DNA of 64,000 nt from an uncultured Candidatus Saccharibacteria bacterium (GCA_948288625.1 CAOHYA010000001.1:434001-498000); one strand, 5' to 3'. Shown: positions 16,439 to 25,748, numbered from the stretch's first letter. Translations and numbers: made by a program. The notes: generated by a model from the sequence alone, not told the origin.

Positions 16439-16864
16439 CTACTTTGATGGATCGAACTCTATAGTCCATTCGATGCCGTATTTGTCTCGAAACATTGCGA
16501 AGGAAGTACCCCAGGGGCTTTTATCCATCGGCATTTCAACAGATCCGCCTACGCTGAGGCCCGCAAAGATACTCTCGGCTTCTTCAAGCGTTTCTGTATT
16601 CACTGCTATTTTAGAGCGGTTTTCGTTTTCGTTGACAGGGCCGAGGACCGCAGGTACGTCGTTGGCTATAAGTACGCTATCGCCAATGGGGAGAGTGATG
16701 CGCATAATTTTATCCGCTTCGTTTTCTGGTATCGGAAACTCGTCACTCGCAACTTCTTTGAAACGCACGATGCTTTCAAATTCACCACCGAATACTGATT
16801 TATAAAAGTTAAATGCTTCTTCGGCATTTCCGTTGAAATTGATATATGGATTTATCGCCGTCAT
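16439..16864 (-). CDS. VOC superfamily protein, PhnB-like
   Basis: A 141-residue glyoxalase/bleomycin-resistance fold protein of the PhnB-like group. It has the typical start AINPYINFNGNAEEAFNFYKSVFGG, the middle block DKIMRITLPIGDSVLIANDV and the end PWGTSFAMFRDKYGIEWTIEF. PhnB-like members lack an agreed reaction, and often several metal ligands are missing, so no substrate is assigned. A GGAG element before the ATG shows a leadered mRNA. It lies alone, converging on the MFS gene. Confidence 0.88.
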   Translation of the reverse strand: MTAINPYINFNGNAEEAFNFYKSVFGGEFESIVRFKEVASDEFPIPENEADKIMRITLPIGDSVLIANDVPAVLGPVNENENRSKIAVNTETLEEAESIFAGLSVGGSVEMPMDKSPWGTSFAMFRDKYGIEWTIEFDPSK

Positions 16865-17081
16865 ATAAATACTCCATTAATTGATAGCTATTACGATTTT
16901 ATTTTAACAGAATAAAATGACTTGGATTTTAGACCCGGCCTCCACGATATACTTCAATGAAGCCAAATAGGCATTCACTCTACACGGGTCCTTCTTTTAC
17001 GTTATAGTAACGTTGCTAGTGCGGAGCCGTAGTATACGAATAGTTCTATTTAAGTTTGTTCAACATTTTCATCAAATCGTT

Positions 17082-18356
17082 CTAGTATAGCTTTGGAGCG
17101 TCACCCTTTTTGACCATTTCAAGTTTTACTGTTATCCAAAACAACTTATCTGCTCCAATAGTCTTGCTGTGTTCGTTTTCGACTTCATTGTATTGGACGC
17201 TCAGGGTGTTACCGACTACGATTTTTTGATTGTTGTAATTAGCGGATTGATTATTGTTGAAATTTGATATGACGTCCGAAGGGGCATCGATAGTGTATGT
17301 AGATCCTGATGAGCTTTTGATTTTGAAGCTTTTGCCGTTTAGTTCAGTTATAACACCCTGAATTTCCTTGGTCATCATTTTATCTGTAAAATTTGGTGAC
17401 TTGTTGTTCATATATAAATCTATGGAACCGCTGTAACCGCTAAGACATAGGTCATTCATATTGCCTTGACAAGCGGATAATTCGGTTAACGACTGCCAAG
17501 CAAACTGATCGTAGTCTTCGAAAGCTCTATCGAGTTTAACTACCGCAAGAAGTTCATGAGTTCCAAAATACTCGCCGAATTCGCGACATGCATCAGTAGC
17601 GCACTCTTCTTTGGGTGTTTGTCTCGTTCCCTGATGAACGATGTATACGACCACATCGTCAGGCTTGAATTGTGACAAACCAACGTCCGTACCGTTTGCT
17701 ATGTACCGAATGTCTTGAGGAACGCTTAGGGTCGTATCTTCAGTGGAGTATTTCTTATGGCCGCTGAAAGTTATGGATGACGAACTTATGGATTTAATTC
17801 GCGTGGCGTTTGAAACCCAAGGATGTCGACTTGCCTGTGATTTTGAGTCGAGTCGGTACGTACCATCGCTGAGCTTTCCTCCGTAAGTCGTTTCAGCCCA
17901 CTCATTGATTGCTTGCAATTCGCATTGGGCTTTGACGACATTCTCGATTTGATCAGCGGTGATCGTGGCATCTCGCTTGAGTTCGTATCGCTCTGGTACA
18001 TATTTGCTACCACATTGAGAGAATAGTAGCGAAACTTCTTTGCGACCACTTTGCGAGGTGGTTGGTTGGGATACGCTTGCTTCCGGCTTCAGCCACAATA
18101 GCTGATATGCTGCATATGCTCCGGTTGAAACTATAACCAAGGTACCTAATGCGATCGCTACGATGGCTATTCTTGGAAGATGTTTAAATTTCATAATGAA
18201 TGTCTCCTTTTTATTGGCATCCATTTTACGAACGGCAGACAATAATATTTCAGAATGTTGCACTTTCTGCATAACCGTATCTGTAAATGCGGCATTAGTT
18301 GAATATTTCGTTGGCTTTGCTGCTAGTAAAAGCGCATCGAAGTTCGAATCTTTCAT
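17082..18356 (-). CDS. probable membrane anti-sigma factor / sigma-regulated membrane protein
   Basis: A 424-residue protein with about 60 cytoplasmic residues, one membrane helix (RIAIVAIALGTLVIVSTGAYAAYQLLWL) and a 330-residue external part with at least two short beta-rich repeats ('TRIKSISSSSITFSG' and 'VITELNGKSFKIKSSSGSTYTI') and several cysteines. Its ATG overlaps the end of the ECF sigma gene by four bases (ATGA), the classic arrangement of a sigma factor with its anti-sigma. The cytoplasmic part lacks an obvious zinc HxxxCxxC motif, so it would be a non-ZAS type. The large external domain would be the sensor; this is inference from position. Confidence 0.65.
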   Translation of the reverse strand: MKDSNFDALLLAAKPTKYSTNAAFTDTVMQKVQHSEILLSAVRKMDANKKETFIMKFKHLPRIAIVAIALGTLVIVSTGAYAAYQLLWLKPEASVSQPTTSQSGRKEVSLLFSQCGSKYVPERYELKRDATITADQIENVVKAQCELQAINEWAETTYGGKLSDGTYRLDSKSQASRHPWVSNATRIKSISSSSITFSGHKKYSTEDTTLSVPQDIRYIANGTDVGLSQFKPDDVVVYIVHQGTRQTPKEECATDACREFGEYFGTHELLAVVKLDRAFEDYDQFAWQSLTELSACQGNMNDLCLSGYSGSIDLYMNNKSPNFTDKMMTKEIQGVITELNGKSFKIKSSSGSTYTIDAPSDVISNFNNNQSANYNNQKIVVGNTLSVQYNEVENEHSKTIGADKLFWITVKLEMVKKGDAPKLY

Positions 18357-18871
18357 GAAAGTTTCTCCTTCAGTTGTAATTTCGCGCGGCTCATCCAGGT
18401 GCCGATAGTTCCGGTGCTTGTATCGTAAGCGTCTGCAAGTTCTTGGTAGCTCTTACCTTCCCAGAAATATGCCTTGATTATTTCTGCATACTTAGGTGGT
18501 CGCAGCTCTTCGACAAGTTTCCTGATATGCTCAATTTCCTCTTGTTCTATGTGTTTCGGAAGCATAGCCTCCAGATGAAGTTCTATATCTTTAACGTGTA
18601 CTCTTCGTTTGTTTTTGCGGAGCGTATCGATACAGAGATTAGTTGCTATACGGTATAGCCATGTAGAAAAACTGGCCTTTTCAGACTGAAACTTGTATAG
18701 ATTTTTATATGCTTTAACGAAAGCATCCTGAGCGATATCTTCCCCTTCCTGCCGGTTCTTTAATATATTTTCACAATGAATAATCAGACCGGTCTGATAT
18801 CGTTCTACAAGCTCTCTGTATCGTTCCGTATCGCCTATTAATATTCGAGCAATGCATTCTTTTTCTTCCAT
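18353..18871 (-). CDS. ECF-type RNA polymerase sigma factor
   Basis: A 172-residue extracytoplasmic-function sigma factor. Region 2 is clear (ENILKNRQEGEDIAQDAFVKAYKNL, then FSTWLYRIATNLCIDTLRKNKRR) and region 4 has the helix-turn-helix (KSYQELADAYDTSTGTIGTWMSRAKLQL). Of the clustered ATGs, the one at 18871 is preferred because TATAAT at 18884-18879 lies seven bases upstream; the ATG furthest upstream overlaps that box. It directs polymerase to a stress regulon and is coupled to the membrane protein behind it. Confidence 0.93.
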   Translation of the reverse strand: MEEKECIARILIGDTERYRELVERYQTGLIIHCENILKNRQEGEDIAQDAFVKAYKNLYKFQSEKASFSTWLYRIATNLCIDTLRKNKRRVHVKDIELHLEAMLPKHIEQEEIEHIRKLVEELRPPKYAEIIKAYFWEGKSYQELADAYDTSTGTIGTWMSRAKLQLKEKLS

Positions 18872-18999
18872 CATGCTCATTATACGAAACAAGTGATATA
18901 AATATTTCAAAGATACGTATTTGAATATCGAATGAAATAATCTTGTTTTTTATCATATTTTTATGATTTATGGTCCCCAAGATTCTTAACCTAGTCTGT

Positions 19000-19005
19000 T
19001 ATAAT
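19000..19005 (+). promoter_or_regulatory. extended -10 promoter of the ABC operon
   Basis: TGTTATAAT (extended -10, TATAAT at 19000-19005) lies 36 bases before the ATG of the ABC ATPase, giving a short leader of about 30 bases. Confidence 0.5.
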
Positions 19006-19041
19006 AACCACAAGAACGTTCAGCTTGAATGAAGTAGCGAC

Positions 19042-19857
19042 ATGATAGAAATTACCGATGAAAGAGTGAAAGAGTTTCTCTCCTTGTTCGATGGAGATAT
19101 TTCGGCTGCGCAAACTTTCCTGACACTACACAAGCATCGTCTGGAGGACGCTGTTGCGACCAGATTCCGTCAAACTCGCCCAGTGAGCGAAGAGATTATT
19201 TCGGTACAAAACGTTTCAAAGAGGTACAGGCTTGGCAAGCAGACCGTCGACGCGCTTCGCGATGTGACACTTTCAATTGGAAAAGGTGAATTTGTGGCGA
19301 TCATTGGCGCGAGCGGTAGCGGCAAAAGCACGCTTCTACAAATTATCGGTTGCCTTGATAAGCCAACTTCGGGGAAAGTGGCGGTGGAATCAAAAGAAAC
19401 AACCGATCTTGGTGATACTATGCTCAGCACATTACGTCAAAATGCTTTCGGGTTTATTTTCCAGTCGTTTTACCTTCAGCCATTTTTGCGCTTGAATGAC
19501 AACCTTGCCGTTCCAGCGATGTTCACCAACGAAAAGAAGAAAGATATCGACATAAAAGTCGAACAGTTGCTTCAGCGGGTCGGGCTATCGGAGCGCGCCA
19601 AGCATTTTCCTAAAGAACTATCGGGCGGCCAGATCCAACGTGCTGCTATAGCGCGCGCACTTGTAAACAACCCACGTATTATTTTGGCAGATGAACCAAC
19701 CGGCAACTTGGACTCGACGAACAGTAGTTCGATCATCGACATTTTTCGCACTATTCGAGATACACTCGGAACAACTATCGTAGTCGTGACGCACGATGCT
19801 GAAATAGCACGACAAGCCGATCGTGTCATCGAGCTAAAAGATGGGGTTATTGTATGA
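19042..19857 (+). CDS. ABC transporter ATP-binding protein (MacB/LolD type) with N-terminal helical extension
   Basis: A 271-residue ATPase. Walker A is GASGSGKSTLL, the signature LSGGQIQRAAIARAL, Walker B ILADEPTGNLD and the switch histidine is in VVVTHD. These features place it in the MacB/LolD/FtsE class that pairs with FtsX-fold permeases. The first 50 residues are an extra three-helix segment (RVKEFLSLFDGDISAAQTFL, then RLEDAVATRF) that resembles a UBA-like bundle and is absent from ordinary LolD proteins. The permease gene overlaps its stop by four bases. A role in export or in mechanotransmission at the envelope is expected. Confidence 0.93.
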   Translation: MIEITDERVKEFLSLFDGDISAAQTFLTLHKHRLEDAVATRFRQTRPVSEEIISVQNVSKRYRLGKQTVDALRDVTLSIGKGEFVAIIGASGSGKSTLLQIIGCLDKPTSGKVAVESKETTDLGDTMLSTLRQNAFGFIFQSFYLQPFLRLNDNLAVPAMFTNEKKKDIDIKVEQLLQRVGLSERAKHFPKELSGGQIQRAAIARALVNNPRIILADEPTGNLDSTNSSSIIDIFRTIRDTLGTTIVVVTHDAEIARQADRVIELKDGVIV

Positions 19858-21818
19858 TTCGACCATCTTTTGCGTTAAAGCTCGCACGTACGAAACTTAG
19901 ATCGAAACGTGGCGTGCTCGTTACTTCGATTATCATAGCAAGCCTCTTGTTCGCAACCCTTATCACGACGGTTATTGTTTTCACCGGCGCAGAAAAAAGT
20001 GCATTGGAATTCATTAAGAAAGCGGGAAACAACCGTTACCTCGTTATGGTATCGCCAAATATACCATATGAAAAGGTAGATTTCGTTTATAAGCCGCCTA
20101 TTGAGGACATCCGAGCGATAAAAGCATTTGAGAAACAATATTATATAGATTTACAGAACAAATATAAGTCACTTGGTCTTGAATATGACAAATCAATCGA
20201 AGTTTCGGCATTGATACCCGATGCGGCGGCGCCTGAAACAGTGCCGGAGGAGCAGCGTGTCAGGATCAACTGGGCATCTCCAGTTATAGATTTGATGAGG
20301 AATGACAAGTTTGAGGTGTATGCAAAAACGGCAACCAATAAACTGAGTGACTTAAAGGCGATTGCGAGTGAGTATGACGCGGGCGGTTACTATGCTGTCG
20401 ACAAGCAAAGTTTCATACCATCAATACCAGGATTACGTTTAGTGCAGCAAAACAAAGAAAGTTTTGGAGATTCTGAATTAAAAACGGGCAATTCTACAAG
20501 TCGCGATTTCTATATAAATGCTATTTACAACAGTACCTATGGCTTTACTGATCAAAATCTTCTAAATCGTTATTTGCTTACGACCGACAGTTCTAATTTA
20601 AGGGGAGTGCCTGTCGTGGTATCTGCCCAAGAAGCCGTGTCGTTATTTGGGCAAAAGGTAGGTATCGGCAAAGAGCCTGAGGCCGTTCATGAAAAACGTG
20701 CATGGCTCAATGAGATACAGACAAAATTGAACGGGCATATTTATCAAGCATGTTATCGAAACACGACAGAACAAATTCTTCTTGAGAAGATTCAGCGTGA
20801 CTACGCTGAAATGAAGAGTAGCAAAGGTACGGAAAATTACCAAAAGCCACATCTTATCTACGGCTATCCTGAAAACGCCTGCGGAGATATTGTCGTCAAA
20901 GAAGATACGCGTACCTCAATCGAAAAACAAGCTGACGCGAAGGCCGAGGAAATCAAAAAGAAACTCGGCACATACATTGCGCCAAATCATAAGTTGGTTA
21001 CATTTCAAATCGTGGGTATAAAGTACGCGCAAGAAAACATAGATTACTCCGCAGATATCAGTCAATACGTAAAGAGCCTCCTTGTGTCCGAAGTTGATTC
21101 ATTTAACCTTTCGATTCCAATTCAGATGTACGATTCGCTACCTAGTGAGCTGAAGGTAGATGACATACAAAGAGAGTATGATACGAGAACTCTTAGGTAT
21201 GCCGTTGGTACCGAAGATTTTGGCTCGCGTGTTCTTGAGTTTGCTGCCGTCGAAGACGCGCAGTCGTTTCTTGACAATGAGACGTGCCCGTTATTGGATA
21301 CGGATTGCGACAGAAATTTTTTAGCAAGTCCATACGGTTCAAACTATCTGATTCTAGACGAAATAGGCAAGCTTTTCGGCCGAATTGCGAATGTTGCTTT
21401 TCCCGTCGCGCTCACGTTCGCTGCGGTGATTATTTGGTTTACTATATCTCGCATTATGGCTGAAAATCGTAAAGAAACAGCGGTGTATCGAGCAATGGGC
21501 GCAAAGCGCTTCGACGTGATAAGTATCTATGTTACGTATGTTTTACTGGTAGCCTTGCAAATAGCTCTGGTCTCTATCGTATTGGGCATAACCGCCGCAT
21601 TTATCATAGAGTATGTTTATGGAAAGGTATTAACCGATACGGCGGTGAGCGTATTTGGTATTGTCGATAACGCACCGAAATTTAGTCTGTTCAGTCTCGA
21701 CTCCCCTTTGCTGCCATTTATCATAGGGTCGATATTTATAATTAGCCTTGTTGCGAGCATTCAGCCGCTTATTCGTAACGTATTACGCCCGCCCATACGG
21801 GATATACGAGATGAATAA
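19854..21818 (+). CDS. FtsX-like ABC permease
   Basis: A 654-residue permease with MacB topology: one N-terminal helix (GVLVTSIIIASLLFATLITTVIVF), a large external domain of about 480 residues, and three C-terminal helices around 'FPVALTFAAVIIWFTISRIMAENRKETAVYRAMGAKRFDVI', where the RAMGAK motif is the FtsX-domain coupling segment. The external domain is larger than in typical MacB (about 220 residues) and has several cysteines (YQACYRN, NACGD, CPLLDTDCD). Translation is coupled to the ATPase (ATGA overlap). Substrate unknown. Confidence 0.9.
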   Translation: MIRPSFALKLARTKLRSKRGVLVTSIIIASLLFATLITTVIVFTGAEKSALEFIKKAGNNRYLVMVSPNIPYEKVDFVYKPPIEDIRAIKAFEKQYYIDLQNKYKSLGLEYDKSIEVSALIPDAAAPETVPEEQRVRINWASPVIDLMRNDKFEVYAKTATNKLSDLKAIASEYDAGGYYAVDKQSFIPSIPGLRLVQQNKESFGDSELKTGNSTSRDFYINAIYNSTYGFTDQNLLNRYLLTTDSSNLRGVPVVVSAQEAVSLFGQKVGIGKEPEAVHEKRAWLNEIQTKLNGHIYQACYRNTTEQILLEKIQRDYAEMKSSKGTENYQKPHLIYGYPENACGDIVVKEDTRTSIEKQADAKAEEIKKKLGTYIAPNHKLVTFQIVGIKYAQENIDYSADISQYVKSLLVSEVDSFNLSIPIQMYDSLPSELKVDDIQREYDTRTLRYAVGTEDFGSRVLEFAAVEDAQSFLDNETCPLLDTDCDRNFLASPYGSNYLILDEIGKLFGRIANVAFPVALTFAAVIIWFTISRIMAENRKETAVYRAMGAKRFDVISIYVTYVLLVALQIALVSIVLGITAAFIIEYVYGKVLTDTAVSVFGIVDNAPKFSLFSLDSPLLPFIIGSIFIISLVASIQPLIRNVLRPPIRDIRDE

Positions 21819-21956
21819 TTAGATTTGTACTTCTATTATTTAAAAAAGGTTTGTTCATTCTGGTAGTATACCTCCCTGCATTCAAATTTGGGTCCGCTTG
21901 AGACAGTCCGGTGTAAGGCAAAGCTAACAATCAATACCGTATACCTATGAAACGAT

Positions 21957-24197
21957 TTATCGCGAGCGGTAAGTTTTAAGAAGCTTCCATATTAAAGCCG
22001 TACCTACAAGCACTGGTAATAACGCCATTAAAATCCATAATACGTTCACAGGAAGCTGGCGCTGAGCGGGAGCTTGTTCGTAGAAGCCTGTATTTGGTGC
22101 GAGAACCGACGAAGCGTTCGGAGCGGATGGATTATTTCCTGCTGCAGGTTGGCCGGGAACAACAGGAGGCGTAGCAAGGGACGCATAGCCGACGAATATG
22201 ATATCCGCTACGGCGGTGACGTATTCGCCGTTACCTGACTGAGCGATCGAGTTCCACCAGTAATTGCCATTTTCAGGGGTTCCAAGGGTAGAGTTCGTCC
22301 AATTGATACCGTAATCAGCGGAAGTATAGATACCGTCATAGCCGGCCGAGGCGGCCATGTATTGGCCGGTGGACGAAGATGCTATCGACGTCCATGACAG
22401 GCCGGAAAGTGGCGTGGCGTCGGTAGCATTCACCCAGGTAACACCGTAATCACTTGAAACGTAAATGTTATCTCCCGAGCCGACGACGCTCATGTATTGG
22501 CCGGTCGCGGAAGTTGAAACGCTTGCCCAATATTGGCCGCCGGTGTTGGTAATGGCGCTTTCTCGCTGAACCCAGGTGGAGCCGAAGTCATTTGATACGT
22601 ATACCCCATCACCGTCACTGCTGGCGATGATATGTCGGCCGGTCGCATCGGTATCGATCGAAACCCAACTGCCGCTAGGAAGCGTTGATTGAGCATTAAT
22701 ACTTGTCCAATTCGCCCCGAAGTCATCTGATTTGTAGATATCACCGCTTTCTTCGCCGCTATATATGTATTGACCATTCGCAGAAGCTGTCAATGAGAGC
22801 CAGCTAGTACCAGTAAGGGAGGTCGTGTCGGTAAGGTTTGCCCAACTTAAGCCGTAATCGTTCGAGGAAAAAATGTCTCCTTCATAGGCCACTGCCGTAA
22901 TGTGTTGGCCGGAAGGTGAAGTCGAAAGGCCCAACCAATAGCTTCCGTCCGTCAGACTGCTTGGCGTGCGTTTGGTCCAATGAGAACCGTAATCATTTGA
23001 CGTGTATATATCACCATCCCAACCACCCGTCGCTGCGACTTGGTACTGCCCGGTAGCAGACGAAGCGGTAACGCGCCACTCGAGACCATTCAAGGGGCTG
23101 CCTGCCGGTACCTGATTCGCCCAGCTATCACCGTAATTAGCAGACATAAATGCGCTCGAATGATTGGCGACGGCAACGACATGTTCTCCGTTCGAAGAGT
23201 AATCGATGCCGAGCCAGTAATGGTTTCCGAGCGCACTCGTCGTGTTCTCCCAGGTGGCGCCATAATCTTTGGAGGTGTAAAGGTAGCCGTCAAATACTCC
23301 GGCCGCTAGGTATTGGCCGCTCGCGCTTGAGGCGGTGGATGCCCAGTTTAAGCCTTCCATTGGCGTGCCTGTGGTACGGTTTACCCAGTTATCACCTGCA
23401 TCCTCGGAGGTATATATGTCGCCGGTACCGCTAGTGATCGCTACGAGATTCTGCCCATTCGTAGAGGTATCGACTTGTTTCCAAGCTAAACCGCTTAAGG
23501 AGGTGTTGGTGGTGCGGTTGGTCCAAGTCGCTCCGTAATCGGAAGAGTAATAAATATCTCCGTTCGCTACGCTGGCGATGATATGTTGGCCGGTTTCGCC
23601 CATTCGTATTGAGCTCCATCCCACATTGTGCAGCGGACCGCTCGAAGTACGATTCATCCATGTAATGCCAAAGTCAGCTGAGGTATAAATGTCACCACTC
23701 CCGACGACGGCCGCAAGGTATTGGCCGCTCGCGCTCATGGTCAGACTTTGCCAGTTACTATTATGGAATGCCTCAGAAGCTGTTCGGTTCACCCATGTAA
23801 GGCCACGGTCCGATGAGGTGAATACATCACCGTTACTCGTGGTAGCAGCAAGGCGTTCGCCGGAAGCCGAAGAGGCTACGGCATTCCAGAACGCTCCACT
23901 GACGCCGGTATTAGCGGCGATATCATTCCATGTTTCACCGTAATTATACGAGACCGATAATCCGCCATTCCAGGCTCCGGCTATCAGGTATTGACCAGTC
24001 GAATCGGAAGATGTGGCACTCCAATACCCTATGCTTAAAGGTGTTCCCATTGAGCCCGGCGTCTTGTTTTCCCATGCATACGATGGCGCGAGCGCGCTCG
24101 TAACAGTGCTGCTGACTAAAGAAAAACATAATAAGGCGACGAAAAAACCAGCCAGTTTTTTTGGCACGATAGATATACTATTGCTACTATTGCTCAC
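21957..24197 (-). CDS. surface protein with 13 Asp-box repeats and a sortase-like C-terminal signal
   Basis: A 746-residue secreted protein. After a signal peptide (LAGFFVALLCFSLVSSTVTSALA) come about 14 repeats of some 46 residues. Each has an Asp-box (S-x-D-x-G-x-x-W) such as SSDRGLTW, SADFGITW, SKDYGATW and SNDFGSTW; thirteen are countable, with a companion 'ASGQYLAA' strand. This predicts one or two beta-propellers of the BNR/sialidase-Vps10 type. The sialidase catalytic residues are not recognisable, so adhesion or glycan binding is likelier than hydrolysis. The C-terminus has APNTG, a membrane helix and a KTYRSR tail, consistent with a cell-wall sorting or anchor signal. GTG start after a GGAG site. 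Confidence 0.85.
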   Translation of the reverse strand: MSNSSNSISIVPKKLAGFFVALLCFSLVSSTVTSALAPSYAWENKTPGSMGTPLSIGYWSATSSDSTGQYLIAGAWNGGLSVSYNYGETWNDIAANTGVSGAFWNAVASSASGERLAATTSNGDVFTSSDRGLTWVNRTASEAFHNSNWQSLTMSASGQYLAAVVGSGDIYTSADFGITWMNRTSSGPLHNVGWSSIRMGETGQHIIASVANGDIYYSSDYGATWTNRTTNTSLSGLAWKQVDTSTNGQNLVAITSGTGDIYTSEDAGDNWVNRTTGTPMEGLNWASTASSASGQYLAAGVFDGYLYTSKDYGATWENTTSALGNHYWLGIDYSSNGEHVVAVANHSSAFMSANYGDSWANQVPAGSPLNGLEWRVTASSATGQYQVAATGGWDGDIYTSNDYGSHWTKRTPSSLTDGSYWLGLSTSPSGQHITAVAYEGDIFSSNDYGLSWANLTDTTSLTGTSWLSLTASANGQYIYSGEESGDIYKSDDFGANWTSINAQSTLPSGSWVSIDTDATGRHIIASSDGDGVYVSNDFGSTWVQRESAITNTGGQYWASVSTSATGQYMSVVGSGDNIYVSSDYGVTWVNATDATPLSGLSWTSIASSSTGQYMAASAGYDGIYTSADYGINWTNSTLGTPENGNYWWNSIAQSGNGEYVTAVADIIFVGYASLATPPVVPGQPAAGNNPSAPNASSVLAPNTGFYEQAPAQRQLPVNVLWILMALLPVLVGTALIWKLLKTYRSR

Positions 24198-24266
24198 ACG
24201 GCATCTCCTGCTATTGCTTTTAATGTACCATAAGCAGCATGAATCGTCTATTGTACACCGATATAT

Positions 24267-25232
24267 TTAATTTATAGATAAGCTATCTGAAACACGATGC
24301 ACCTTGTTGCCAAACCGTACATCCACGGATGTATGATCAAGTACATCCGTAATGTTCTCGATAGAAGCTAGATCCTTCCATCCTATCGAACCAACAATCA
24401 GTAAAGTGTCTTCATAGGTAGACCCGATATCAGGAGCTACGAAAGGTTTATCCTTATACGAGATTGTCTGGAACTCATTTAGGAAACGTAGAATCGTATC
24501 CTTGTTTAAGAGATCTCGAATATTTTCTATGATAGTAGTGCTTATTTCGTCCAAATAAATGTCTTGATCTTTATCGACATAGAATGTGTTACTGAATACC
24601 GCCTGCTGAGGCTTTGTTTTAAATGCATCGTCATGACTAAAATAACCAAATTCAAATGGAAGACTGCTCTGTAGTGTTGCATTGATGAACAAAGCCACTT
24701 GCCTGAACAAAGGCAGTAGTTTTCTGTCGCCGCTTCCGTTGTTCGTCGCGAACGTCATGTTTGTGTATATTTTTTTTGGGGACCATTCCTTCCCTTCAGC
24801 AATATATACCGGCCCACTCTGGGTTCGTAGTGCTTTGTAGTCAGTGTACATATAAGAATCGATATGTTGCCAAGCCTGGGAATGAATTTCTTTGAGTGCC
24901 GCTGTTATTTTTCCTATGCCCAGCCCGCCGAATGGTCGATGGTGTTCGGCAATGATTTGTGAGAAATGTGTATATACGCTATCCTCTGAAAAATCAGGGT
25001 CAATCATAGCTATGTGATCTAGTAACTTTATTGCTTTTTCAGTATAGAGAATGCATTCAATGTAAATAATACCGCCATAGTACGTACGTCCGATGAGTTT
25101 ATAGTCCAGATATGGGTGAACGTTATGGCTGCGAAAAAACTGTTCCAAATAACCACAGTAAAGATGCTCGTACAAGTGGCCGAGCTGAATCATTTTTGTT
25201 TGCTTTAATAGAATAACTGTTTTACTACGCAT
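24267..25232 (-). CDS. possible single M16-fold (pitrilysin-like) metallopeptidase, 321 aa
   Basis: A 321-residue protein without signal peptide. Residues 19-23 read HLYEH, the inverted zinc motif HxxEH of M16 peptidases, in a context much like theirs (GHLYEHLYCGYLEQF). Then follows 'KLIGRTYYGGIIYIECIL' and a Glu at residue 96 (QIIAEHH), about 73 residues after the second His, where M16 enzymes place the third zinc ligand. The size fits one two-lobed M16 half and not a full two-half enzyme. No annotated family comes to mind, so peptidase function is inference. It stands alone, with 133 bases to the next gene. Confidence 0.6.
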   Translation of the reverse strand: MRSKTVILLKQTKMIQLGHLYEHLYCGYLEQFFRSHNVHPYLDYKLIGRTYYGGIIYIECILYTEKAIKLLDHIAMIDPDFSEDSVYTHFSQIIAEHHRPFGGLGIGKITAALKEIHSQAWQHIDSYMYTDYKALRTQSGPVYIAEGKEWSPKKIYTNMTFATNNGSGDRKLLPLFRQVALFINATLQSSLPFEFGYFSHDDAFKTKPQQAVFSNTFYVDKDQDIYLDEISTTIIENIRDLLNKDTILRFLNEFQTISYKDKPFVAPDIGSTYEDTLLIVGSIGWKDLASIENITDVLDHTSVDVRFGNKVHRVSDSLSIN

Positions 25233-25365
25233 AGCCCTGCTCTCGTTGTCGTATATATTTATGCCCCAGCATAGAGCCGGGGCATAGTCTTTCCTAGGGG
25301 AGATGTCTTTCTGCTTCGGTCGAATTTATCGACTTACTTGACCCTAGGCGCATCGGTGTTGTTGG

Positions 25366-25620
25366 TTACCGTTTGAAGGTGATGGCGTTGGCGAACCGCT
25401 GGAATGCGGAAGCTTCGGGCCACCGTGACTTCGAATCGATGGTGATGTAGATGAATGTTCCGACCATCCAGATCGTAAGAAGTACGAACTGAGCGATGAT
25501 CGCCACTTCGTTACCGAACGTCAACCACAGGATCAGCGTGATCACCATAATCGAAACGATCGGAACGACGCACACCAAGAGGAACTGTTTCTCGTTCCTC
25601 TGAAGTTGTGACCATTTCAT
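25366..25620 (-). CDS. small membrane protein, 84 aa
   Basis: Two membrane helices (FLLVCVVPIVSIMVITLILWL and EVAIIAQFVLLTIWMVGTFIYI) with charged ends (KWSQLQRNEKQ and DSKSRWPEASAFQRFANAITFKR). The ATG at 25620 is preferred because AAGGGG lies seven bases upstream. A TATAAT with an extended TG at 25683-25678 gives a leader of about 50 bases. The codon choice is visibly GC-richer than in its neighbours. No family recognised. Confidence 0.7.
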   Translation of the reverse strand: MKWSQLQRNEKQFLLVCVVPIVSIMVITLILWLTFGNEVAIIAQFVLLTIWMVGTFIYITIDSKSRWPEASAFQRFANAITFKR

Positions 25621-25677
25621 GAGCACACCCCTTTTTTCCTGACACTCGTCAGGCCAACCACGTTGGTTGACATATAT

Positions 25678-25683
25678 ATTATA
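25678..25683 (-). promoter_or_regulatory. -10 promoter box of the small membrane protein
   Basis: The minus strand reads TGCTATAAT (extended -10), 57 bases before the ATG at 25620; a short hairpin CCAAC/GTTGG lies in the leader. Confidence 0.5.
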
Positions 25684-25748
25684 GCATTATGTAAAAATAA
25701 TGCGAATTAGGGCATTATTCCTCGTTTGCCCTCTGCTATAGTGAATAT

